NCBI GenBank assembly: GCA_002706985.1
Contig: PAKP01000004.1
Coordinates: 1 to 38,367 of the forward strand
Reading direction: 5' to 3'
Length of the DNA: 38,367 nt
Origin: Sneathiella sp.
Lineage (GTDB): Bacteria; Pseudomonadota; Alphaproteobacteria; Sneathiellales; Sneathiellaceae
Shown here: positions 31,931 to 38,367 of the stretch, piece by piece
How positions within the stretch are numbered: the stretch's first letter is position 1
Layout of the letters: every line of letters begins with the position of its first letter
Position numbers and translations under genes: made by a program
Notes under the pieces: generated by a model
Databases searched by the model: none
Told to the model about the DNA's origin: nothing
Seen by the model: the letters and a program-made list of their open reading frames with translations, nothing else

Positions 31931-33354
31931 TCCTGAAAGGATCACAACGAAGCGGCGCAAAGCAGCTCGGGCTGCATCTCCTCAAGACCGAAGAAAACGA
32001 GCATGTCGAGCTGCATGATATTCGCGGCTTCATGTCTGATGATGTCGTCGGCGCGCTCCGCGAAGCCGAAGCCATCGCCAGAGGTACAAAGTGCCGACAG
32101 TTCATGTTTTCGGTGTCTTTGAACCCGCCCGAGAATGAGCGTGTCCACGTTCGAACCTTCGAAAAAGCGCTGGAAGCCATCGAAGAGAAAAACGGCCTGA
32201 CGGGCCAGCCGCGCGTCGTTGTTTTCCACGAGAAGGAAGGACGGCGGCACTGTCATGCGGTATGGAGCCGGATCAACCCCGAGACGATGACCGCCAAGCC
32301 GATGTCGTTCTACAAGAACAAGCTTCGTGAAGTCTCGCGCCAGCTCTATCTTGAGAACGGCTGGCAAATGCCGCGCGGCCTGATCGATCCAAAGGACCGC
32401 GACCCACGCAACTTCTCGCTTGATGAATGGCAGCAGGCAAAGCGGATCGGACGGCATGCGGGCGAATTGAAAGAACTGATACAGGAAGCCTGGGCGACTT
32501 CGGACTCAGCTCGCACCTTCGCGCACGCTCTCGAAGAGCGCGGCTTCTATTTGGCGCGCGGGGACCGGCGCGGCCATGTGGCTGTCACCTTCGAAGGTGA
32601 AGTCATTTCGATCTCACGGGCAACGGGCAAAAAAGCGAAAGAGCTGCACGCCCGTCTTGGAAAGACCGATGCGTTGAACAGCGTGGATGAAACCCGCAAG
32701 CGCATCGCCGAAGATATTCTCCCGCGCATCAAGTCGCATGTCGATGAAGCTCGCGCATCCGCCCGTGTAGAACTCGATCAACTGAACGCGCGCCGCATGG
32801 AGATGGCGAAGGCGCATGCCATGGAACGCGCCAAGTTGGACGCAGGCCAGAAGGCTAGGTTTGAAGCTGAAGCCCGCACAAGAGCGGATCGCTTCCGCAA
32901 AGGCATGATGGGCCTATGGGATCGTCTGACAGGGAAGCGGGCTCAGCTTGAAAAGCAGAATCAGCTTGAAGTGATGTGGGCGCTTCGCCGCGATCAGGAT
33001 CAGCGGCAAATGACGATCAACGCGCAACTGCGCGAGCGCGGTGAGCTGCAAGAGGAAATCAATGCTGCACGCACCAAACATGCGCAAGCCCTCCGTGCCC
33101 TGCATCACGATGCTGCAAATTATCGCCTGATGCGTCGTGGTGAAGAGCCCAAGGCAAAGACCGCCTTCGAGCGCTTGGATACGCTGCGAGCCGAACCGAA
33201 GAAGGAGCCGGAACGTCCCCGTTTCGACAAACTCAAAGAGCGCAAGCCCGAGCGTCAGACCCGTTCCACCACGTCGCCGCAAGATCGTTTGCGCAAACTC
33301 CGCGAGCAAAAAAGAGAAGGACCGTCATATGACGGTCCTGATCTCGACCGATAA
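31927..33354 (+). CDS. Relaxase/mobilization nuclease, VirD2/MobP-like
   Basis: This 475-residue relaxase nicks one strand at oriT and leads it into a recipient cell. The HUH-type metal motif is HEKEGRRHCHAVWSRIN, with HCH at about 107-109. The N-terminal block SQRSGAKQLGLHLLKTEENEHVELHDIRGF is conserved in alphaproteobacterial mobilisation proteins but has no tyrosine anywhere before residue 107; the nucleophile may be a histidine such as the one near residue 17. Residues 250-475 are Arg/Lys/Glu-rich and predicted coiled coil, and probably contact DNA and the coupling protein. The true start is ATG 31927 in the ATGA overlap with mobC; the frame reads open back to 31855, inside mobC. No type IV secretion genes are in view. 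Confidence 0.8.
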   Translation: MILKGSQRSGAKQLGLHLLKTEENEHVELHDIRGFMSDDVVGALREAEAIARGTKCRQFMFSVSLNPPENERVHVRTFEKALEAIEEKNGLTGQPRVVVFHEKEGRRHCHAVWSRINPETMTAKPMSFYKNKLREVSRQLYLENGWQMPRGLIDPKDRDPRNFSLDEWQQAKRIGRHAGELKELIQEAWATSDSARTFAHALEERGFYLARGDRRGHVAVTFEGEVISISRATGKKAKELHARLGKTDALNSVDETRKRIAEDILPRIKSHVDEARASARVELDQLNARRMEMAKAHAMERAKLDAGQKARFEAEARTRADRFRKGMMGLWDRLTGKRAQLEKQNQLEVMWALRRDQDQRQMTINAQLRERGELQEEINAARTKHAQALRALHHDAANYRLMRRGEEPKAKTAFERLDTLRAEPKKEPERPRFDKLKERKPERQTRSTTSPQDRLRKLREQKREGPSYDGPDLDR

Positions 33355-33360
33355 CCATCC

Positions 33361-33645
33361 CTAGAACAATGAAAGCTGACGCGCGGCTTCTTCGCGCTTC
33401 TTCCATTGCGGAGTCTGCGCTTCGTGCTCAAGCCACGCGAGCACGTAGGCAACGGCCCCGCCATATTCGTCCGTGACATCGCTGTGCAGATAGTGCGAGC
33501 GATAGCCTGTCTCGGTGATGGGTATTATCCCATCGCCGATAACGTTGACTTCGATGTGGTCGAACGTCGACCACTGATGTCGATGATAGCTGATGCTTAT
33601 CACGACACCGCGCCAGTCGATCTGACTGGTGACTGGGGCGCTCAT
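33361..33645 (-). CDS. Conserved-looking hypothetical protein (94 aa)
   Basis: From ATG 33643-33645 this frame gives 94 residues. It has a strand-rich middle (DWRGVVISISYHRHQW...DHIEVNVIGDGIIPITETGYRSHYLH, about 9-52), then DEYGGAVAYVLAWLEHEAQTPQWKKREE and the terminus ARQLSLF. It has no signal peptide, membrane span or catalytic motif I recognise. The frame is open to 33822, but that part overlaps the next gene in another frame. It overlaps the 82-residue neighbour by 4 bp (ATGA), so they form a unit pointing towards the relaxase. The architecture recalls small proteins found beside relaxases in Rhizobiales plasmids and elements (from memory). Function unknown. Confidence 0.65.
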   Translation of the reverse strand: MSAPVTSQIDWRGVVISISYHRHQWSTFDHIEVNVIGDGIIPITETGYRSHYLHSDVTDEYGGAVAYVLAWLEHEAQTPQWKKREEAARQLSLF

Positions 33646-33890
33646 GAGCGCCCCGCGTCGTTTGCAGGTGAAGCCGTGTCTTCCAGCGGCTCGCGCAAGA
33701 CGATGCGACCGCCGACAGGCAGGGATTCGAGCTGAAGCGTGTAGCCTTTGGCGTCCTTGTGCATCCAGGCTGCGCCGACTTTGTTCCAGAAGGATTTGTC
33801 GCCTTTCTGGGTGACGTACCACGCCAGAAACTCAGGGGCGCGGAACTCGCGTGTGCGCTCTTGCGCGGTTTGGGTGTTGTTGCGTGCCAT
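33642..33890 (-). CDS. Conserved-looking hypothetical protein (82 aa)
   Basis: This 82-residue protein begins MARNNTQTAQERTREFRAPE and continues FLAWYVTQKGDKSFWNKVGAAWMHKDAKGYTLQLESLPVGGRIVLREP. The compact strand pattern with W, G and K positions suggests a small domain that may bind nucleic acid or a partner protein, but no named family is recognised. AAGGAGA is placed before the ATG, and its stop overlaps the 94-residue neighbour by 4 bp. Its position, convergent with the relaxase gene and divergent from the small gene at 34262, is typical of accessory genes of conjugative elements. Function unknown. Confidence 0.65.
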   Translation of the reverse strand: MARNNTQTAQERTREFRAPEFLAWYVTQKGDKSFWNKVGAAWMHKDAKGYTLQLESLPVGGRIVLREPLEDTASPANDAGRS

Positions 33891-34261
33891 GATTGATCTC
33901 CTTTGTTCGGGTTGGCTTGCTAACGCCCCCCGATGAGACCGAAGGCAAAGGATCGCCGCGTCATGTCCAACACGGGTGAGGCCTCCGCCGAACTGGTGCG
34001 GGCAGGATATTGATGCGCGATCCGCGTTCGGTCAGGGGAAAGGCGAATTGCTGCAAGCCGTGCGCGGGCAAAGGTCCGTTCATGCTGCGCTGGCTGCCGA
34101 CACCGAATGCCTGTTCACGCGTTTTTCAGCGCCACCTTCCGCTAGATTTCTGGTGCGTTACCCCGATCCATCAGCGCCTTCACTGGGCCATGGATGATGT
34201 GTGCGAGGGCCGAAAGGCCCTGAACGGTTCGGGGCCTCCTGACAATCAACAGGAGGTGACG
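33891..34261 (+). promoter_or_regulatory. 371-bp leader region of the small gene at 34262
   Basis: No good coding frame was found; the frame from 34010 that runs into the small gene has an irregular Cys/Pro/Arg-rich composition and no ribosome site. Near its end lie two strong RNA stems. One is AGGGCC-GAAA-GGCCCT (34206-34221), a GNRA tetraloop hairpin. The other is CCTCCT (34235-34240) pairing with AGGAGG (34251-34256), which is the ribosome site of the gene. The first part may carry the promoter for the 33890 gene on the minus strand. Confidence 0.5.
34235..34256 (+). promoter_or_regulatory. Hairpin sequestering the ribosome site of the 34262 gene
   Basis: CCTCCT and AGGAGG are separated by 10 nt, and the second is a near-perfect Shine-Dalgarno sequence six bases before ATG 34262. 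The stem would block ribosome binding until it is melted or displaced. A GNRA hairpin lies directly upstream. This could be an antisense-responsive, protein-responsive or thermosensing leader. Confidence 0.6.
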
Positions 34262-34441
34262 ATGAGACTCATCACACGCTTCGATGCAGCATCGCGCAGC
34301 ACAGCCGAACTGCATGCTCTTTTACGCGAGGCTTTCAACGCCTTTGCTTCCGCTCCTCGCGGATCGATTGAACGCAGCAATGCTCTTGCATCGCTGCACA
34401 ATATCGAGGCCGAACTGGTGGTCCGCCCGCCAGGTCTTTGA
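34262..34441 (+). CDS. Small conserved-looking protein (59 aa)
   Basis: ATG 34262 with AGGAGG six bases before it opens a 59-residue frame: MRLITRFDAASRSTAELHA, then LLREAFNAFASAPRGSIERSNALASLHNIEAELVVRPPGL. It should be one helix-turn-helix-like pair of amphipathic helices. The composition is regular and unlike the upstream stretch, which supports a real gene. Similar small proteins occur in alphaproteobacterial conjugative elements next to ardC and relaxase genes (from memory). The ribosome site is in a hairpin. A palindrome (34451-34476) follows directly. Function unknown. Confidence 0.6.
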   Translation: MRLITRFDAASRSTAELHALLREAFNAFASAPRGSIERSNALASLHNIEAELVVRPPGL

Positions 34442-34450
34442 GGCCATCAA

Positions 34451-34476
34451 CGCGGCTGGCCAGATGGCCAGCCGCG
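34451..34476. repeat. 12-bp palindrome after the small gene
   Basis: CGCGGCTGGCCA (34451-34462) and TGGCCAGCCGCG (34465-34476) are perfect complements with only GA between them. No T-run follows, so it may be a factor-assisted terminator, a recombination site, or a protein-binding site at the edge of the DoxX-GST-MarR cargo. Confidence 0.55.
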
Positions 34477-34536
34477 AATCGTTGCCGTGAAGCACATTCG
34501 GAGCTTCGTGCTCACAGGCACAGATCGAGTAAATTT

Positions 34537-35241
34537 TCACATGCCTGGATCGTTCTCTAGAGAACTCGCAGGCCGCTTTGCCTCGATCAATCTGCTGATG
34601 TATGAATTTCGGCGCAGCAAGAATTCTTCAAGGCGAGCCTCATAGTCAATTGGAACCGCATTTCGGATTGAGGGGCGTTCGGACAATCTTTGCCGCCAAG
34701 CGGTCAGATTGTCAGATTCCTCCATAGCGACGAATGAACCAATCTGATCAAAAACGTCAAAGTAACGGAAAACTGGCCCCATAGCCGCATCAACAAGACT
34801 GAAATCATTTCCGTCAAACCAGGGAGTCCCCACCAATCTTTCATCGAGTCGTGAGAACTTCGTAACAAGGTCGTCGATTTTCTTCTCAAATGCGTCCTTG
34901 TCTTTAGCGTTATAAAAACCGGCGATATCGTTTAGGATTGCTGAACTAAATTCTATCCAAGAACGATGCTCCGCGCGTTTGAGGGGATCGGATGGATGAA
35001 GATTGTTTGACTGCGTTTCCTCAAGATATTCTAAGATAACTGCCGACTCAAAAACACTTGAATCACCGACTCTCAGTACCGGCGTTTTGCCCAGAGGAGA
35101 AATCGCCAAGAACCAATCTGGCTTGTTCGACAGATCTACATAAGAGCGCTCAAATTCTACGTTCTTCTCCGCCAACGATATCGCTGCGCGCTGCACATAC
35201 GGGCATAAATGGTGCGAAACTAAGATCAACTTCTCGCTCAT
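34537..35241 (-). CDS. Glutathione S-transferase family protein
   Basis: This 234-residue protein has a thioredoxin-like N-terminal domain (LILVSHHLCPYVQRAAISLAEKNVEFERSYVDL, about 5-37; cis-proline KTPVL near 52; ESAVILEYLEE near 63-73) and a helical C-terminal domain. The CPY motif puts a cysteine where omega-class and dehydroascorbate-reductase-like GSTs carry theirs, so glutathione disulfide or reductive dehalogenation chemistry is likelier than simple conjugation. The start at 35241 overlaps the DoxX stop by 4 bp (ATGA); a reading upstream to 35595 is only the DoxX gene in another frame. With DoxX it forms an operon divergent from marR, probably induced by electrophiles or quinones. Confidence 0.87.
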   Translation of the reverse strand: MSEKLILVSHHLCPYVQRAAISLAEKNVEFERSYVDLSNKPDWFLAISPLGKTPVLRVGDSSVFESAVILEYLEETQSNNLHPSDPLKRAEHRSWIEFSSAILNDIAGFYNAKDKDAFEKKIDDLVTKFSRLDERLVGTPWFDGNDFSLVDAAMGPVFRYFDVFDQIGSFVAMEESDNLTAWRQRLSERPSIRNAVPIDYEARLEEFLLRRNSYISRLIEAKRPASSLENDPGM

Positions 35242-35675
35242 GTTACCGCTCCATTGTTGCTGGATAAAACAGGTAGCGGTCGTGACCGAACAAGCGCCCA
35301 ACGTCCATCGCCGAGCATGAACTGAACAATCGCCAAGAGTGTAAGATATGCAGGATACTCCCATCCGCCATTCTCGTATCCGAACATCCATCCATTGCCC
35401 CAGTGAGCCCAAGTCGCTCCCGCCAGTATTGGGGCCAGCATAAGCGCCACCCAACGGGCCTGAACACCAAGAACTAAGAGGATGCCACCCACTGCTTCTC
35501 CGGTAAAAACAACGTACGCGAACGATCCGGGCAAACCGATGGATTCGAAGAAGCTTGCAGTGCCGGCGAGCGTGAAAATAAACAGTTTCAGCCAAAGACT
35601 GTGTGCTATGAACATTGTTCCGAGTGCGACACGAAGCAGAAAAATTGCGGTTGCGTTGAGGTCGTCTTGATCCAT
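35238..35675 (-). CDS. DoxX family membrane protein
   Basis: This 145-residue DoxX/DoxD-like protein has four membrane spans: LLRVALGTMFIAHSLWLKLFIF near the start, FAYVVFTGEAVGGILLVLGV, WVALMLAPILAGATWAHW, and LTLLAIVQFMLG. The E in TGEAVGG and the HS of span one are family positions. DoxX proteins occur in redox stress and thiosulfate or quinone metabolism; the present one is coupled to a GST gene and faces a marR gene, so a role in detoxification is likely (inference). I use ATG 35675 because AAGGA lies eight bases ahead; ATG 35684 overlaps that site. It is transcribed away from the composite operator at 35707-35747. Confidence 0.85.
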   Translation of the reverse strand: MDQDDLNATAIFLLRVALGTMFIAHSLWLKLFIFTLAGTASFFESIGLPGSFAYVVFTGEAVGGILLVLGVQARWVALMLAPILAGATWAHWGNGWMFGYENGGWEYPAYLTLLAIVQFMLGDGRWALVRSRPLPVLSSNNGAVT

Positions 35676-35706
35676 AAGGGGCATCCTTTCGTTTCTAAAA
35701 AATATA

Positions 35707-35747
35707 CATGCATCTGCATGCAAAGTCAACTTTCATGCAGATGCATG
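35707..35747. promoter_or_regulatory. Large composite MarR operator between doxX and marR
   Basis: CATGCATCTGCATG (35707-35720) and CATGCAGATGCATG (35734-35747) are perfect complements, and each contains an imperfect dyad of its own (ATGCA...TGCAT). The 13-bp spacer holds a further dyad AAAGT-CA-ACTTT. A MarR dimer could therefore sit on each arm. The site lies 32 bp before the doxX start and 18 bp before the marR start and should control both. Confidence 0.8.
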
Positions 35748-35765
35748 AAGTGTTAGGGTGTCCCC

Positions 35766-36209
35766 ATGTCAGATCGCCCTAGCCCTAATGCCGTGTCAGC
35801 GTGGATTGCCCTGGTAAAAGCTCACCAAGCCGCCATGGGCACGGTCGAGTCAGCATTGAAAGAAGCGAATTTTCCTCCGCTTCAGTGGTATGATGTTCTC
35901 TTGGAGTTGGAGCGCGCAAAAGAGGCTGGCCTACGCTTGATTGAGCTGGAAGAAAAATTGCTTCTCAAACAGTATGGGGTGTCGCGGCTGACCGCTCGAC
36001 TTGAGGAAAGCGGGTTGATCGAGCGAAAAAAATGTCCAGACGATAGACGTGGCCAAGTAGCCACGATAACCCGCAAGGGAATTGACGTCCGTAAAGCGAT
36101 GTGGCCGACATACTCACGCGCAATTCAAAAAGCGGTTGGCGTACACTTGACTGACAAGCAAGCTGAAAGTCTTGTTGGATTGCTAGGCAAGATCGATCCG
36201 CGCGAATAG
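35766..36209 (+). CDS. MarR family transcriptional regulator
   Basis: This 147-residue winged-helix repressor has the recognition part GLRLIELEEKLLLKQYGVSRLTARLEESGLIERKKCPDDRRGQVATITRKG (about 58-108), with the wing motif D-x-R at PDDRRG. The N- and C-terminal helices of the dimer interface flank it. The only cysteine is in the wing (about residue 92), next to the DNA-contact arginines, so it may sense oxidants or electrophiles. The gene is divergent from doxX-gst, and a composite operator lies in the 90-bp gap. AGGGTG before the ATG is a modest ribosome site. It very likely represses itself and the doxX-gst pair. Confidence 0.88.
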   Translation: MSDRPSPNAVSAWIALVKAHQAAMGTVESALKEANFPPLQWYDVLLELERAKEAGLRLIELEEKLLLKQYGVSRLTARLEESGLIERKKCPDDRRGQVATITRKGIDVRKAMWPTYSRAIQKAVGVHLTDKQAESLVGLLGKIDPRE

Positions 36210-36282
36210 TTCATCGACTTGATTGGCATTCGCCAGCGCACACCTTATCCGATCAGATTGTGTTCTCACCCCGTCGTACTGA

Positions 36283-37158
36283 TCAGACAGGCTGAAGCCT
36301 ATGCAGGAAATCGGCGGCGCGCTGGGCATGGGCGGCGGCGCTGAAGATCGCGCGCTTGTCGTTTTGCAGGACCTTGAGCCAGCTCTGAATATACGCCGCA
36401 TGATCGGCACGCGGTTCCGGCGCGAGTTCAAGGTCAGCGCATAAAAATGCTGCACCAAGTTCGGCGACAAGCTCTTCGCGCGCATAGCCTTCATCGCCCC
36501 AACGCTTGCGGCCAAATTCGCGGTCAAGCCGCTTGGGGTGTTTGGTCCAGTGGGTCAGCTCGTGCGCCAAGGTTGCATAATAGGCTTCGGGACTCCTGAA
36601 GGTCTCGAAGTACGGCATTTGCACATGGTCACTGCCGCCGCTGTAATGGGCAGAGTTGCCGCCGTGGCGGATGTCTGCGCCCGTGCTTGTAAAGAATTCC
36701 TCCGCATGCTGGATACGCCGCGCGGGATCGATGATCGCTTTCGGCTTGGTGTAGTAGTGTTCGGGCAAGCCTTCGATCTGCTCGACACTGAAGACGCTGT
36801 ATCCCTTCATAAAGGGGATTTTGCGCTCCTCCTCGCTGCCGTCGTCCTGCTCTTCGGTTTTGGTGATCGTATTCGCATAGACAACGAGATTGCCCCGCTC
36901 GCCTTTCTTTACGTGAGCGCCAAGCTCTTTCGCCTGCTTGAAGGTCATCCAGTACGGTGAGAGATAGCCCGCCTCGATGCTGGCTCCCCAAAGCATCAGT
37001 ATATTGATGCCGCTATAAGGCACGCCGTTATGGCGTAGTGGCTTGGTGATTTTGCCTTCCATGTTGCCAGCGCTCCATGGCTTCAGCCATGTCAGCTCGC
37101 CTTGCTCAAGGTCGGCAATGATCTTGTTGGTGACCCTTTCATAAATGTCGGTTTTCAT
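36283..37158 (-). CDS. ArdC-like antirestriction protein with zincin domain
   Basis: This 291-residue protein has the ArdC N-terminal single-strand DNA-binding domain (MKTDIYERVTNKIIADLE through PYSGINILMLW to about 130) and a C-terminal metallopeptidase-like domain with HELTHW (HExxH, about 202-206) and the downstream glutamate in ELVAELGAAFL (about 230-240). ArdC proteins protect incoming plasmid strands from restriction in a new host. The frame is open to 37293, but the extra N-terminal piece is Pro/Ala-rich and lacks family similarity, and GGGGGACACAG precedes ATG 37156-37158. It supports the view that this region is a conjugative or mobilisable element. Confidence 0.87.
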   Translation of the reverse strand: MKTDIYERVTNKIIADLEQGELTWLKPWSAGNMEGKITKPLRHNGVPYSGINILMLWGASIEAGYLSPYWMTFKQAKELGAHVKKGERGNLVVYANTITKTEEQDDGSEEERKIPFMKGYSVFSVEQIEGLPEHYYTKPKAIIDPARRIQHAEEFFTSTGADIRHGGNSAHYSGGSDHVQMPYFETFRSPEAYYATLAHELTHWTKHPKRLDREFGRKRWGDEGYAREELVAELGAAFLCADLELAPEPRADHAAYIQSWLKVLQNDKRAIFSAAAHAQRAADFLHRLQPV

Positions 37159-37482
37159 CTGTGTCCCCCTTTCTTGGGTAGTCGGTTGCGCATGCAACCG
37201 GACTAGGCCCGCGCCGATGAGCGGGGGGACGGCCGTCCAGACCGAAAGCCATGGAAGAGGTGCGGGCGCAGGCGCAGCCGAGCCACGGGCCATGGCTTTC
37301 GCCCGAAGCCAAAGCGAAGGGCTTGGTCTTGACGGAGGACGGGGCCGCAGGCCCTCGAAACGAAAAGAAAAGGAATTCAGCCCTTCAGGGCTGTCAGATG
37401 ATGCGCAAGGGATCGAAGCCGAATGGCCGAGACAGCTTGCTGGCTCGGTTCACGAGAGCCCGATCCAGCGGGATGCGCCAAT
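37159..37482. repeat. GC-rich structured gap between ardC-like and ATPase genes
   Basis: No gene is supported here. A perfect 12-bp inverted repeat is formed by CGAAAGCCATGG (37243-37254) and CCATGGCTTTCG (37290-37301), 35 nt apart. A second hairpin, CAGCCC-TTCA-GGGCTG, lies at 37378-37393. The stretch between is repetitive GC-rich sequence of the kind that flanks replication or transfer origins in alphaproteobacterial plasmids. It may hold the ardC-like gene's promoter and possibly an operator or oriT. Confidence 0.45.
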
Positions 37483-38367
37483 TTACTTGATTTGGTATTT
37501 CAGGCGTCTCTGCACAAAAGCAGGTTTTGATCCTTCAAGAATCTTGACTATCACGTCGTTAATTCTAGGATTCTCAATCGATCCCGATTCATATGAGAAT
37601 TTGTAGCCAGCAGCCTTATCTAATGAAACGTAAAGGATTTGCTCAGCATCCGCGCCAACGGCAAGGTTCGGATTATGTGTTACCAATATGACCTGACGGT
37701 TCTTTTTCGCCTGTCTGATGCATCTAGCGAGAACGCTGAAAATGCTGTCGTTATCGAGGTTATCCTCGGGCTGATCTATGATGAGCGGTGTCTTCTCCTT
37801 ATCTAAATGAAGATAAAACACCAAAAGGAGCAGGCCTTTCTCGCCAGGAGATAACTGGTTTAGATTCTTGCCGCCCAGTCGTAACTCATAGCGCGCATCA
37901 AAATATTCTAAAGAAAACAGTAGATCGTATAGGCGCTTAATGTCCTTGACTTGCTTGCCGACATCTTCAGTTCGTATGTCTTCAATGATACTTTTGGCAA
38001 AAACAAGAACGCTTTCAACATCGTTCCAATCCGTTTCCGCCATCCGCGACTCTAGTTCGGCCTCACCTTGGGCCGTTCCGCGAAACGGACCGCTCGAAGC
38101 TTGGTTTACAAGATCAAAAAACTGCTCGGGGAACTCGTGCATTGAAACAAACGAAGCATCTATGGTCACTTCGAATTCGTCGGATCGAACAGATTCCAAG
38201 CGCTCCTCAACACTGGATTTCAGCGCTTCATAGAATGCCCGCACCTTAGTTTTTGCCTCAAAGATCGAACGGGCAATATCATCTCGATCCGCGCGTTTTG
38301 CATCCAGTTTGGCTGTAAGATCGTTCTCAATATAACGTATGCGGTTCTCGATATCCTTTATGGTTCC
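37483..38367 (-). CDS. SMC/TrlF-like AAA ATPase, C-terminal part, runs off the window
   Basis: The minus-strand frame is open from the right edge to the stop at 37483 (294 residues seen, start outside). The first about 80 residues are a coiled coil (KDIENRIRYIENDLTAKLDAK...). Then come the ABC-type signature LSPGEKGLLLLVFYLH, the Walker B run PLIIDQPEDNLDN and the H-loop VTHNPNLAVGADAEQI. This is the C-terminal half of an SMC/RecN-like ATPase with a strong resemblance to TrlF-type proteins, in which a PHP domain precedes the ATPase (from memory). Many relatives sit in defence islands, so an antiphage role is plausible. A GTG at 38244 could start a short form, but the coiled-coil frame continues above it. 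Confidence 0.78.
   Translation of the reverse strand, partial: GTIKDIENRIRYIENDLTAKLDAKRADRDDIARSIFEAKTKVRAFYEALKSSVEERLESVRSDEFEVTIDASFVSMHEFPEQFFDLVNQASSGPFRGTAQGEAELESRMAETDWNDVESVLVFAKSIIEDIRTEDVGKQVKDIKRLYDLLFSLEYFDARYELRLGGKNLNQLSPGEKGLLLLVFYLHLDKEKTPLIIDQPEDNLDNDSIFSVLARCIRQAKKNRQVILVTHNPNLAVGADAEQILYVSLDKAAGYKFSYESGSIENPRINDVIVKILEGSKPAFVQRRLKYQIK

Noticed and set aside
34010..34261. Upstream extension of the 59-residue frame to a 143-codon ORF
   Set aside because: The added part is Cys/Pro/Arg-rich, has no ribosome site and contains the stem-loops. The strong AGGAGG before ATG 34262 marks the real start.
35242..35595. Extension of the GST frame upstream to 352 codons
   Set aside because: The extra part overlaps the DoxX gene in another frame; the GST domain starts right at ATG 35241 with an ATGA overlap.

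Overview
The window looks like chromosome of a heterotrophic alphaproteobacterium, probably of a Rhodospirillales- or Sneathiella-like group (inference). The reasons are the PimA-type acyl-CoA ligase, the TauE/SafE plus TIGR02186 gene pair, the C-terminal-extended acyl-CoA dehydrogenase, the HCDH-first trifunctional protein and a Rhizobiales-like mobilisation module. No rRNA, tRNA or CRISPR was found. Taxonomy rests on remembered family resemblance only.

From 1 to about 31000 the window is dominated by acyl-CoA and organic-acid catabolism. Left to right it holds: a truncated CDF metal exporter; a PaaI thioesterase overlapping a threonine/serine dehydratase; an acyl/dicarboxylate-CoA ligase; a DnaQ-like exonuclease; a 55-residue ORF behind Fur-like boxes; an SCP2 lipid-binding protein; an enoyl-CoA-reductase-like SDR coupled to an acyl-CoA dehydrogenase; a secreted EF-hand protein; a TetR regulator with three hotdog thioesterase domains in two genes; a second TetR regulator divergent from a homocysteine methyltransferase; and two more acyl-CoA dehydrogenases. 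The second of these dehydrogenases follows HCDH/enoyl-CoA hydratase, thiolase and merR genes in one minus-strand beta-oxidation operon. A 24-bp perfect palindrome in the merR promoter recurs, nearly unchanged, in front of the SCP2 gene 14 kb away, so the MerR protein probably controls a dispersed lipid regulon.

From 19400 to 31000 come an Mpo1-like membrane protein, a TauE/TIGR02186 pair, and a likely operon of MFS importer, two-subunit CoA-transferase-fold enzyme and CaiB/BaiF CoA-transferase. These are followed by an orphan molybdenum hydroxylase large subunit, a YaiI/DUF188 protein, a small SET-domain protein and fumarase C.

At about 31000-31500 the character changes. A 519-bp AT-rich gap containing a tRNA-3'-end-like string and several inverted repeats leads into a mobilisable or integrative element that continues beyond the right edge. 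It has MobC, a relaxase without an N-terminal tyrosine, small conserved-looking ORFs, an ArdC-like antirestriction protein and an SMC/TrlF-like ATPase fragment. A DoxX-GST operon divergent from a MarR regulator is its metabolic cargo, with a large composite operator between them. At least two genes of the element have ribosome-binding sites inside perfect inverted repeats.
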